9,062 nucleotides of DNA from Malikia sp041190985 (lineage in GTDB: Bacteria > Pseudomonadota > Gammaproteobacteria > Burkholderiales > Burkholderiaceae_C), in the NCBI GenBank assembly GCA_041190985.1, contig JBEEPT010000014.1, positions 1-9,062 of the forward strand, written 5' to 3'. This document shows, one piece after another, positions 1 to 5,015 of the stretch (positions within the stretch are counted from its first letter, which is position 1; each line of letters opens with the position of its first letter). The position numbers were made by a program, and so were the translations under genes. The notes under the pieces were generated by a model, which was not told the origin of the DNA, searched no databases, and saw only the letters and a program-made list of their open reading frames with translations.

Positions 1-1
1 T

Positions 2-454
2 CGTGCCGGTCAGCTCTTCGCGCATCGTCTTGTGGGCCCACGGGTCCTTGAAGCCCAGCGCGTCGAACTCGACCACCACCACGCCGGAGCTGACGTAGCG
101 CTTCACGAAGCCGACGAACACACCGCCCACCGGACTGAAGACGAAGGTGTCGTCGTCGGTGGCGTAGATCGGCTGACCGACGTCGGTGGCGAGTGCGCCG
201 CTGACGGAGAGCACCACCTGGCCGGCGTCGATGAGCTCGACGTTGATGGCCGCGGCGGCGCCGGCGCTGTTGTCGGCCTTGCGCTCGGCAAAGCCGACGA
301 ACTCGTCGCCGGCGGCCAGCGGGCGGGCGTGGCCGGTGCTGACCACCATGCCGACCGCGGCGCCTTCGTAGATGATGTCGGACGCGATGACCGGCAGGGA
401 GTTGGTGCGGCCCACACCGTAGGTGCGCGGCTTGTTGACGGCGAGCGTGGTCAT
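2..454 (-). CDS. Capsid decoration (cement) protein, DUF2190-like; 5' part only
   Basis: The reading frame opens at ATG 454 and runs 151 codons without a stop to the left edge, so the C-terminus is missing. AGGAG lies 5 nt upstream (460-464). The product (starting MTTLAVNKPRTYGVGRTN) is a small, all-beta type protein with alternating V/G/A stretches: an N-terminal segment 'IIYEGAAVGMVVSTGHARPL' (28-46), a 'GDEFVGFAERKADNS' turn (49-63), 'SVSGALATDVGQPIYATDDD' (83-102) and 'GFVKRYVSS' (115-123). From memory, this pattern matches DUF2190 capsid cement proteins, which sit on the outside of HK97-fold shells at symmetry axes and stabilise the expanded head. Its position just after the protease/scaffold gene agrees, and the major capsid gene would be expected next. 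Known relatives are usually about 110-125 aa, so the continuation past residue 130 (DALGFKDPWAHKTMREE) may be an extra C-terminal domain. The family assignment is by motif memory, not a search. Confidence 0.75.
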   Translation of the reverse strand, partial: MTTLAVNKPRTYGVGRTNSLPVIASDIIYEGAAVGMVVSTGHARPLAAGDEFVGFAERKADNSAGAAAAINVELIDAGQVVLSVSGALATDVGQPIYATDDDTFVFSPVGGVFVGFVKRYVSSGVVVVEFDALGFKDPWAHKTMREELTGT

Positions 455-478
455 GGTGGCTCCTGTGGGTGCGGTGGG

Positions 479-961
479 TCAGGCGGCCAGGCGGCCGGTG
501 AGGACGCGCACCTTGCCGGCCTGGGAGGCGCGGGTGTAGGCGGTGAAGTCCGCAAGGCTGGCGAACTCGGCGCGCACTGCGGCGTCACCGTCCCACTTGG
601 CCTTGCAGCGGTCCTCGAGCGACTTGCTGGTGTCGGCCATCGGGTCGGCCGGCGTGGTGGCTTCGATGGCCGGCGCGGCGGCGGGCGCGGCGGGCTTGGG
701 CGCGTCCAGGGCCAGGTTGCCGGCGGCGCGGGCGCGCAGGTCGCGCTCGGCCTTCATCACCAGCAGCGCGGCGCCACCGCCGTCGGTCTTGCCGTCGAAC
801 TTCAGCGAGTTGATCAGCGCCTCGTGGCCGGGCAGCAGCGCCGACTCGACGGCCTGGATGCGGGCGCGCTCTTCGGCGGCACCTTCGGCCTTGGCGGCGG
901 CGAGTTGCGCGGTGAGCGTGGCGACCTGCGCGGAGAGTTGCTCGACGGTCTGCTGGGTCAT
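479..961 (-). CDS. Nested in-frame scaffolding protein (internal start of protease gene)
   Basis: Within the protease gene, codon 201 is ATG (959-961), preceded by AGGAG at 970-974 with an 8-nt spacer. Initiation there would give a separate 160-aa protein in the same frame, beginning MTQQTVEQLSAQVATLTAQL. Content: a heptad-rich coiled coil (about residues 5-40), the segment 'PGHEALINSLKFDGKTDGGG' (44-63), an Ala/Pro-rich linker (about 85-110) and a C-terminal helical patch with 'KWDGDAAVRAEF'. This copies the arrangement of lambda C/Nu3, where a protease-scaffold fusion and a free scaffold are made from one gene; the free scaffold is normally made in large excess. The Shine-Dalgarno, ATG and domain boundary all coincide, which supports real use. 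Expression is inferred. Confidence 0.6.
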   Translation of the reverse strand: MTQQTVEQLSAQVATLTAQLAAAKAEGAAEERARIQAVESALLPGHEALINSLKFDGKTDGGGAALLVMKAERDLRARAAGNLALDAPKPAAPAAAPAIEATTPADPMADTSKSLEDRCKAKWDGDAAVRAEFASLADFTAYTRASQAGKVRVLTGRLAA

Positions 962-1561
962 GGGGTCATCTCCTGAGGGGAGGTCGAAGAAGGTGGACTC
1001 GGTGCGCGGATCGGCGCCCAGGGTGACGATGGAGACCTCGCGCACCTGGCCGTTGCGCAGCACGTTGACGGGGCCGTTGAAGACCTGGCCGTTCACGGTG
1101 GCCTGCTTGCCCTGGGGCACGAACTCGCGGGTGTAGGCGTACAGGCCCACGGACATCTCGAAGGGCACGCCGCGCTGAGCGAGCTTGGCGATGCGCTCGG
1201 CCGGGGTGCCGGCCATGTCGCTGAACACCTGGCCGCCGACGACCATGCGGCCGTCTTGCGTGGCGGCCTGGTCGATGACGCCGATGATCTCGCTGCGCAC
1301 ATGCGAGTCGAGCAGCGGCATCTTCTGCTTGTACGTGGTCGACGCCATGTCGATCACGATCCCGTAGTCGGGCACGAAGCCGCCGGAGTAGGCGGTGCCG
1401 CTGAACTTGGCCGGCAGGCCGCCCGCGGCGGCCGGTTTCAGCTCGATGGGAGCGCCCAGCAGGACGGCGTCGACGCGCGCGGGCTGCTGGGCCTCGAGGT
1501 GCTGTGTGCGGGTGGCTGGCGTCACGATTGGACGGCAATCTATGTGCACACCCTGTGCCAC
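479..1561 (-). CDS. Prohead protease fused to scaffold domain (HK97/S78-like)
   Basis: This 360-aa protein has two parts. Residues about 15-200 look like the HK97-type prohead serine protease (herpesvirus-protease fold). 'MPLLDSHVRSEIIGVID' (81-97) supplies the candidate catalytic His87 and 'FEMSVGLYAYT' (134-144) the candidate nucleophile Ser137. The spacing of about 50 residues is like that in HK97 protease. 'EVSIVTLGADPRT' (175-187) is the usual downstream strand. Residues 201-360 are the scaffold: a coiled coil (205-240), then 'LLPGHEALINSLKFDGKT' and a C-terminal 'CKAKWDGDAAVRAEF' motif known from phage protease/scaffold proteins. The protein would drive procapsid assembly and then trim capsid proteins. 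The start is uncertain. GTG at 1561 gives 360 aa but has no Shine-Dalgarno, and GTG at 1525 (V13) would also fit the family N-terminus. The ATG at 1563 is out of frame and stops after 7 codons. It is followed after 24 nt by the decoration gene. Confidence 0.85.
   Translation of the reverse strand: MAQGVHIDCRPIVTPATRTQHLEAQQPARVDAVLLGAPIELKPAAAGGLPAKFSGTAYSGGFVPDYGIVIDMASTTYKQKMPLLDSHVRSEIIGVIDQAATQDGRMVVGGQVFSDMAGTPAERIAKLAQRGVPFEMSVGLYAYTREFVPQGKQATVNGQVFNGPVNVLRNGQVREVSIVTLGADPRTESTFFDLPSGDDPMTQQTVEQLSAQVATLTAQLAAAKAEGAAEERARIQAVESALLPGHEALINSLKFDGKTDGGGAALLVMKAERDLRARAAGNLALDAPKPAAPAAAPAIEATTPADPMADTSKSLEDRCKAKWDGDAAVRAEFASLADFTAYTRASQAGKVRVLTGRLAA
970..974 (-). promoter_or_regulatory. Internal Shine-Dalgarno for nested scaffold start
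   Basis: AGGAG on the mRNA strand, 8 nt before ATG 961, inside the protease coding sequence. It falls exactly between the protease domain and the coiled-coil scaffold domain. It is a stronger initiation signal than anything at the start of the full-length protease, which has none. Confidence 0.55.
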
Positions 1562-1580
1562 ATCTAGGCAAACGTGGCAC
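1555..1580 (-). promoter_or_regulatory. mRNA hairpin enclosing the protease start codon
   Basis: A perfect 7-bp inverted repeat. On the mRNA, GUGCCAC (1580-1574) pairs with GUGGCAC (1561-1555) around a 12-nt loop. The downstream arm begins with the GTG proposed as protease start, so folding would hide that codon. The hairpin lies directly after the stop of the upstream 130-aa gene (1585-1587), and this is the only junction in the cluster without a Shine-Dalgarno. No U-tract follows, so an intrinsic terminator is unlikely. A translational-coupling or attenuating role is an inference. If the true start is GTG 1525, the hairpin lies just upstream of the gene. Confidence 0.45.
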
Positions 1581-1584
1581 CGCG

Positions 1585-1977
1585 TCAGACGAGGCGCATC
1601 AGCAGCAGGGCCTCGTCTTCGTCTTCGTCGAATCGCCGCCGCCGGCGAGGGCCGCCGCCACCTGTCGGAGATGCGCGCGGCGCAGGCGGCTCAGGCTCTG
1701 GTGGCGCTGCAGCAGCTGCGTATGCGCCGCCGGCCCAGAAGGCCAGCAGGCCGCGATAGCCCGCTTGCGCGCCGGCAGCAGCCGGGCTCGAGGCGCCGCC
1801 GACCCACGGCGCGAGCAGGCCTCGGTAGCCGGCCTGCGTCGCCGCTGCCGCAGGCGCCGACGCACCACCGACCCACGGCGCGACGAGGCTGCGGAAGCCC
1901 GCCTGAGTAGCCGGCGCCGATGGTGCGCTCGCCCCTCCGACCCAGAAGGCGAGCGGGCTGCGGTAGCCGCCCGCCAT
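1585..1977 (-). CDS. Small phage structural protein with four 23-residue repeats
   Basis: A 130-aa protein from ATG 1977, with AAGG (1985-1988) 7 nt upstream overlapping the stop of the preceding gene. Residues 3-94 are four tandem units of exactly 23 residues with consensus [AG]G[YF]R[SG]xxA[FP]W[VA]GGA followed by an Ala/Pro/Ser linker. The invariant Trp residues are at 12, 35, 58 and 81. A Pro/Gly-rich hinge (about 90-111) leads to a charged tail: five arginines (112-116), then FDEDEDE and a hydrophobic end. Proteins with one or more 'YRSLLAFWxGGA' motifs and a short Arg-rich C-terminus are, from memory, common uncharacterised components of phage head/neck gene clusters; no function is established that I know of. 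The aromatic-Gly-Gly-Ala units may be short docking peptides that bind repeated sites on a capsid or fibre, which is inference. It lies between the fibre gene and the protease. Confidence 0.72.
   Translation of the reverse strand: MAGGYRSPLAFWVGGASAPSAPATQAGFRSLVAPWVGGASAPAAAATQAGYRGLLAPWVGGASSPAAAGAQAGYRGLLAFWAGGAYAAAAAPPEPEPPAPRASPTGGGGPRRRRRFDEDEDEALLLMRLV
1696..1971 (-). repeat. Four 69-bp tandem repeats in the 130-aa gene
   Basis: In-frame tandem units of 69 bp (23 codons), covering residues 3-25, 26-48, 49-71 and 72-94. The DNA units are clearly related but not identical. They differ mainly at the residue after Arg, at F/P before the Trp, and in the Ala/Pro linker. The exact period indicates expansion by duplication of a single unit. 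Confidence 0.75.
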
Positions 1978-1986
1978 GGGCCCGCC

Positions 1987-3417
1987 TTACGCCGGATCGC
2001 TGCCCGTGATCGGGTCGGCGCTGGCGTTCGTGGTCAGGGTGGAAGTCCACGCCGACGTGGTGTCGTCTTCCTTCGTCACGGTCAGCGTCGTGCCGCTGAC
2101 GCTCCACTTGTTGCGGATGTGACGCAGGGCGTTGAGCGGGCTGCGGCTGTTGGTGTCGCTGACGGCGCTCATGTCGCGGTTGAGCAGCGCGTCCGCGTTC
2201 TGCACAGCGGTCGGGATGTCCCCCGTCGCCGCCGGGCTCGCCGGGAGGTTGTCGGTCTTCGCCTTGATCGCCGCGACTTCCGTATCCACCGCCGCGAGGA
2301 TCGCTGCGACTTCGGTGTCGACGTATCCCGCGAGAGTCGCCAGATTGGACGCGCTGGCAAGGGCCGTGAGCCCCGCACCGGCCGCGCCTATCTCGGCGGT
2401 GTCGAGCAGGATCGAGTCCACGATGCCGTCGATCGTGTCCACGCTGGATTGGCTGGCGCGGCTGCTGACGGTGGCGTTCAGGTTCGTGCCGACGATGTAC
2501 CCGGCCTGGCCCGCGCTGTATGCGCCCGGCAGTGCCGTCGTCCACGGGTCGCCTGCGGCGCCGGCGGCGTTGAGGGCTTCGCCGGTGCTGCCGGCGGACA
2601 GGTGGCCGGACAGCGCCTCGTCCCAGACCGCATCAGCGATCTCTGCCACCGCGTCAGCGGCCAGCTCGCTCGCGCCGATGGCGTTGGCTGCGATGGCCGC
2701 GGAGTCGATCGCGCCCGCGGCGAACGATGCAGCGCTGATGCCGCCGGTTGCGATCGAGCCGACCGAGCCCGTGACGTTGCCCGTGACGCTGCCCACTGCG
2801 CCAGTCACGCTGGCGATGGTCACGTCGCTGGCCACTTTGGCATCGGTGATCGCGTCCGACGCGATGGCTGCCGCGGTGATCGCTCCAGCAGCGAACGTGG
2901 CCGCGTCGATCGCCCCGTCCGCGATCTTCGCCGCCGTGATCGCATCGGCCGCGATCGAGGCCGCGGTGATGGCCCCGGAGCCCCACGCGGTGCCCGCGGC
3001 GTGCGTGGTGTTGACCTCTGGTCGGCCGCCGGAGAACGTGCCGGCGACGTTGCCGAACTGCGAGACGTCGACCTGCAGCAGATCGGTGCCGGCGATCAGC
3101 GCGTCATAGACGTTCGCTGCCAGAACGATGCACTCGCGCCGCACCGGCAGGGCGCCGCTGACGTGCACGTTGATCTCCATCGAGCCCAGCGTGTCGGTGT
3201 CGGTGGCGTCCAGCACAGCGTAGTAGCGGCCGGACGCGATGTGCGTGGCGCCGCCGCTGTTCTTGCTGGCTTCGCTCGTTCCGCCCGCCTTCCAGATCTT
3301 GATGTCCGTGTTCGCAATGGTGAGGCCGGTTTCGGCCGTCTTGCCGTCGGTGTCGTCAAGGAACGGGCCGAGCAGGATCTCCTGACTGGCCGTGGACTGC
3401 TTCAGGATGATCGCCAT
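1987..3417 (-). CDS. Fibre-like virion protein with repeat stalk and coiled coil
   Basis: A 476-aa protein from ATG 3417 (MAIILKQSTASQ), with AAGGG (3426-3430) 8 nt upstream. The start overlaps the previous stop by one base (TGATG). The N-terminal module (1-110) is a beta domain: 'DDTDGKTAETGL' (21-32), 'DIKIWKAGG' (38-46), 'IASGRYYAVLDATDTDTLGS' (60-79). Next come five decapeptide repeats (148-197), a 'VTGNVTGSVGS' segment (211-221) and three further decapeptides (225-254). 'AVWDEALSGHLSAGSTGEAL' (263-282) is a phage structural signature. A coiled-coil-prone part (about 318-390) ends in two 11-residue repeats (VDTEVAAIxAx) and 'KTDNLPASPAATGDIP'. The C-terminal domain (about 408-476) contains 'LNALRHIRNKWS' and a Thr-rich beta hairpin. 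The architecture fits a trimeric fibre or spike: a base or attachment domain, a stalk and a terminal domain. Whether it sits on head or tail is unknown; its place beside the protease and decoration genes suggests the head. Confidence 0.75.
   Translation of the reverse strand: MAIILKQSTASQEILLGPFLDDTDGKTAETGLTIANTDIKIWKAGGTSEASKNSGGATHIASGRYYAVLDATDTDTLGSMEINVHVSGALPVRRECIVLAANVYDALIAGTDLLQVDVSQFGNVAGTFSGGRPEVNTTHAAGTAWGSGAITAASIAADAITAAKIADGAIDAATFAAGAITAAAIASDAITDAKVASDVTIASVTGAVGSVTGNVTGSVGSIATGGISAASFAAGAIDSAAIAANAIGASELAADAVAEIADAVWDEALSGHLSAGSTGEALNAAGAAGDPWTTALPGAYSAGQAGYIVGTNLNATVSSRASQSSVDTIDGIVDSILLDTAEIGAAGAGLTALASASNLATLAGYVDTEVAAILAAVDTEVAAIKAKTDNLPASPAATGDIPTAVQNADALLNRDMSAVSDTNSRSPLNALRHIRNKWSVSGTTLTVTKEDDTTSAWTSTLTTNASADPITGSDPA
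2656..2745 (-). repeat. Three further decapeptide stalk repeats
   Basis: Residues 225-254 of the fibre-like protein resume the same 10-residue pattern (GGISAASFAA, GAIDSAAIAA, NAIGASELAA) after a 27-residue interruption rich in 'VTG' steps (198-224). The resumed register suggests one stalk with an inserted segment. Confidence 0.6.
2827..2976 (-). repeat. Five 30-bp (decapeptide) stalk repeats
   Basis: Five consecutive in-frame decapeptides in the fibre-like protein (residues 148-197), consensus [GD]AI[TD]AAxIA[ADS]. The hydrophobic Ile/Ala pattern with a 10-residue period resembles phage tail-fibre stalk repeats that build trimeric beta structure. Codons vary between units, so the repeat is clearer in protein than in DNA. 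Confidence 0.65.
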
Positions 3418-3632
3418 CACATGATCCCTTGCTGGCGGTAGTGGTGGACGAAGATCGGGAGCGTGGCCGTGGCGTCTGCCGTAGATGGCGGCACCGACAC
3501 CCGCGCCCGCCCACGCCCGCCCGTGCGCACGGTCCACGCCGGACGAGGCGCACCGACGATCGGGTCAGGCTCGGCCTCGGTGGTCCGCCAGATGACGGCA
3601 GAACCGACCGAACGCCGGAACTCGTAGGTCAA
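3417..3632 (-). CDS. Small virion-cluster protein of unknown function (71 aa)
   Basis: A 71-aa frame from TTG 3632 (MTYEFRRSVGSAVIW), four bases after the stop of the 240-aa gene. GGAG (3643-3646) lies 10 nt upstream, and no ATG or GTG is available in frame before an upstream stop, so TTG is the only reasonable start. The stop overlaps the next ATG by one base, which suggests translational coupling. I do not recognise a family. Visible features are 'WRTTEAEPDPIVGAPRPAWT' (15-34), a basic Gly/Arg patch (37-44) and an end in 'IFVHHYRQQGIM'. It has no membrane segment or signal peptide. It lies between two genes for related beta modules, so it may be an adaptor or small structural subunit, but this is only inferred from position. 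Confidence 0.55.
   Translation of the reverse strand: MTYEFRRSVGSAVIWRTTEAEPDPIVGAPRPAWTVRTGGRGRARVSVPPSTADATATLPIFVHHYRQQGIM
3426..3430 (-). promoter_or_regulatory. Shine-Dalgarno fixing the start of the fibre-like protein
   Basis: AAGGG on the mRNA strand, 8 nt before ATG 3417. It supports MAIILKQ as the N-terminus rather than the in-frame upstream codon at 3537, which would overlap the 71-aa gene by 40 codons and has a composition unlike the rest. Confidence 0.6.
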
Positions 3633-3636
3633 GATG

Positions 3637-4359
3637 TCAGGGCTCCAAGGTCAACGTGAGCAGCGTCGGGGCGGCTCCGCTGGCGGTGACGTAGTACGTG
3701 ACGTTGTTGCCGGTGTGATCGCCGGTGCCTGCGTTCAGGCGGTACAGGCCGTTGCCGATCTCCGTGATCGACGCGAGCGTGCCGGAAGCGAACGAGCCGT
3801 TATCGATCACGCGCTGCACGGTGCACGTGAGGCCCGTTAGCGGCGCCCCGGTCGTGTCGGTCATGGCGAAGTGCAGGTAGTTGAACGCTTGCCCGGACTT
3901 CAGTCGCGCCTGCACTTTGACGCTGTTGTTGGCGTCGACCGTCGGTAGACCGCCGTTGGCTGCCGCTGCGGCGTTCGGCAGCGCGGTAAGACCGGCCCGC
4001 ACCGAATCCTCTAGGTCAAAGTCGACGAGGCGCACTCGCCCGCCGATCACGATCATCCCGGTGACTGTGCCGCCGAAGTCCACGTAGTTGGCGCCCGTGG
4101 CAAAGGCGGCATCGGGCGAGTCAAGCCGGTAGTAGCCGTCTGACACCGCGAGGAAGCCTCCGTCGGTATGCGCGGTGGTCAGGGCCGCCAGCGAGGCTTC
4201 GGTGATCGAGGTCTTCGCCGCGCCCTCACGTCGATACCAGAGATCGATACCGCTGGTGTTGTAGGCCACTCCGGTTTCCGGCGTGCCGTCCGTGCTGTCG
4301 ATGATGCGCAGCAGCACCGAGCGATCGGCGGACCCCTTTTTGATGATGTCGAGCAGCAT
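3637..4359 (-). CDS. Phage structural protein with two beta modules (240 aa)
   Basis: A 240-aa protein from ATG 4359, with AGGAG (4366-4370) 6 nt upstream; the start is one base after the previous stop. The N-terminal module (about 10-115) reads 'LLRIIDSTDGTPETGV' (16-31), 'GIDLWYRREGAAKTSITE' (37-54), 'HTDGGFLAVSDGYYRLDSPD' (64-83) and 'GGTVTGMIVIGGRVRLVDF' (96-114). This signature is, from memory, frequent in uncharacterised phage virion proteins. A linker with 'LTALPNAAAAANGG' (124-137) leads to a second, shorter module (about 160-236): 'FAMTDTTGAPLTGLTCTVQR', then 'ITEIGNGLYRLNA' (198-210) and 'YYVTASGAAP' (222-231). Both modules share the 'D.T.G.P.TG' opening and the 'G.YRL' centre with the N-terminus of the 476-aa protein. 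Likely an accessory fibre or decoration subunit with beta-sandwich domains; its exact role is unknown. Confidence 0.72.
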   Translation of the reverse strand: MLLDIIKKGSADRSVLLRIIDSTDGTPETGVAYNTSGIDLWYRREGAAKTSITEASLAALTTAHTDGGFLAVSDGYYRLDSPDAAFATGANYVDFGGTVTGMIVIGGRVRLVDFDLEDSVRAGLTALPNAAAAANGGLPTVDANNSVKVQARLKSGQAFNYLHFAMTDTTGAPLTGLTCTVQRVIDNGSFASGTLASITEIGNGLYRLNAGTGDHTGNNVTYYVTASGAAPTLLTLTLEP

Positions 4360-4360
4360 G

Positions 4361-5008
4361 TCAGACTCCTGTCATGAGTTGCAACTTGATGGGCACGGTG
4401 GAACCGCCACCGCCGCCGCCGGTTGGGATCAGCGCCAATGCGCCAGCGCCCCATCCGGTACTGGGGCTGACCGTCCAGTCGATTTGCGTAGATGTCCCGC
4501 TGGCGGTCTTTTCCATCGCAAACTGGCCCGTTCCACCGCTGCCATTGCGCGCGGTGGTGCCGGCTGATGCTGCGTAGACCGAGCTGGATGTGTTGTCGTC
4601 GCCGCCCGCCCAACAGATGTCGCCGGACTGACTCGTTACGGTGATGTTGCCGACGCTGGACGTGGCGGTCGTGGTGGCGGCACTGGAGGTGCGGTAGCCG
4701 CTGATGCCGTCGTAACTGGAGACGGTCATCCACGCGATGCCGCTGCCCGAGCCGGTGGCCGTCACGGTGAGTGAGCCGGTGCCGGCCACGCTGCCCTCAT
4801 AGACCTTGCGCGTGCCACCGCCCAGGCCGGCGCCGCTGGCTCGCTCGGTCATCGACACGCCGTTGACGGTCAGGCTGGTGCACACGCCAGCGCCGGTGCA
4901 GGTGACCGTGGCAACAGCCCAGCGATCGGCGTTGCTTCCGAAATTCAGCGAGATGGTCAGCGGCCAGCCGCCGCCGTTGCTTTGGTAGGTTGTTGCGACG
5001 TGTGCCAT
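4361..5008 (-). CDS. Beta-sandwich virion surface protein with Gly-rich C-terminal linker (215 aa)
   Basis: I start it at ATG 5008 (MAHVATTYQSNGGG). GAGGA at 5013-5017 overlaps the previous gene's stop (5016-5018); the frame opens further upstream, but only inside the preceding gene and without a better site. Residues about 15-195 are Ser/Thr/Gly/Val-rich beta strands: 'ADRWAVATVTCTGAG' (27-41), 'LTVNGVSMTERASG' (46-59), 'GSLTVTATGSGSGIAWMTVS' (78-97), 'YDGISGYRTSSAAT' (99-112) and 'GAGALALIPT' (187-196). This is the usual layout of jelly-roll-like domains common in phage and secreted surface proteins. A Gly6-Ser linker (197-203) and a short hydrophobic tail, VPIKLQLMTGV, follow. There is no signal peptide. 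Suggested role: an exposed adhesion or decoration protein, possibly glycan-binding. No catalytic motif is visible and the family is not firmly identified. Confidence 0.7.
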   Translation of the reverse strand: MAHVATTYQSNGGGWPLTISLNFGSNADRWAVATVTCTGAGVCTSLTVNGVSMTERASGAGLGGGTRKVYEGSVAGTGSLTVTATGSGSGIAWMTVSSYDGISGYRTSSAATTTATSSVGNITVTSQSGDICWAGGDDNTSSSVYAASAGTTARNGSGGTGQFAMEKTASGTSTQIDWTVSPSTGWGAGALALIPTGGGGGGSTVPIKLQLMTGV

Positions 5009-5015
5009 TGCGTCC

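Noticed and set aside
1555..1580. Hairpin as intrinsic terminator
   Set aside because: The stem is only 7 bp with a 12-nt loop and no U-tract follows. Termination here would cut off the protease and capsid genes.
966..1580. 204-codon minus-strand frame overlapping the protease
   Set aside because: Arg-rich shadow frame; the other frame holds the protease motifs and the conserved scaffold segments.
1691..2545. 284-codon minus-strand frame overlapping the fibre and repeat genes
   Set aside because: It overlaps two well-supported genes in another frame, and its product is an Arg/His/Gln/Gly-rich low-complexity string.
2656..2976. CRISPR-like or non-coding tandem repeats
   Set aside because: The 30-bp units are in frame, have no unique spacers, and vary mainly in ways that keep the peptide pattern. 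They are protein stalk repeats.
1504..3441. 645-codon open frame on the plus strand
   Set aside because: It lies antisense to the 476-aa, 130-aa and protease genes. Its product is Arg/Ala/Gly-rich low-complexity sequence with no domain pattern. Such frames arise from GC-biased third positions on the other strand.
3418..3537. Upstream extension of the fibre-like gene to codon 3537
   Set aside because: The extension is Arg/Pro/Ala-rich, overlaps the 71-aa gene, and is less well placed than ATG 3417 with its AAGGG.
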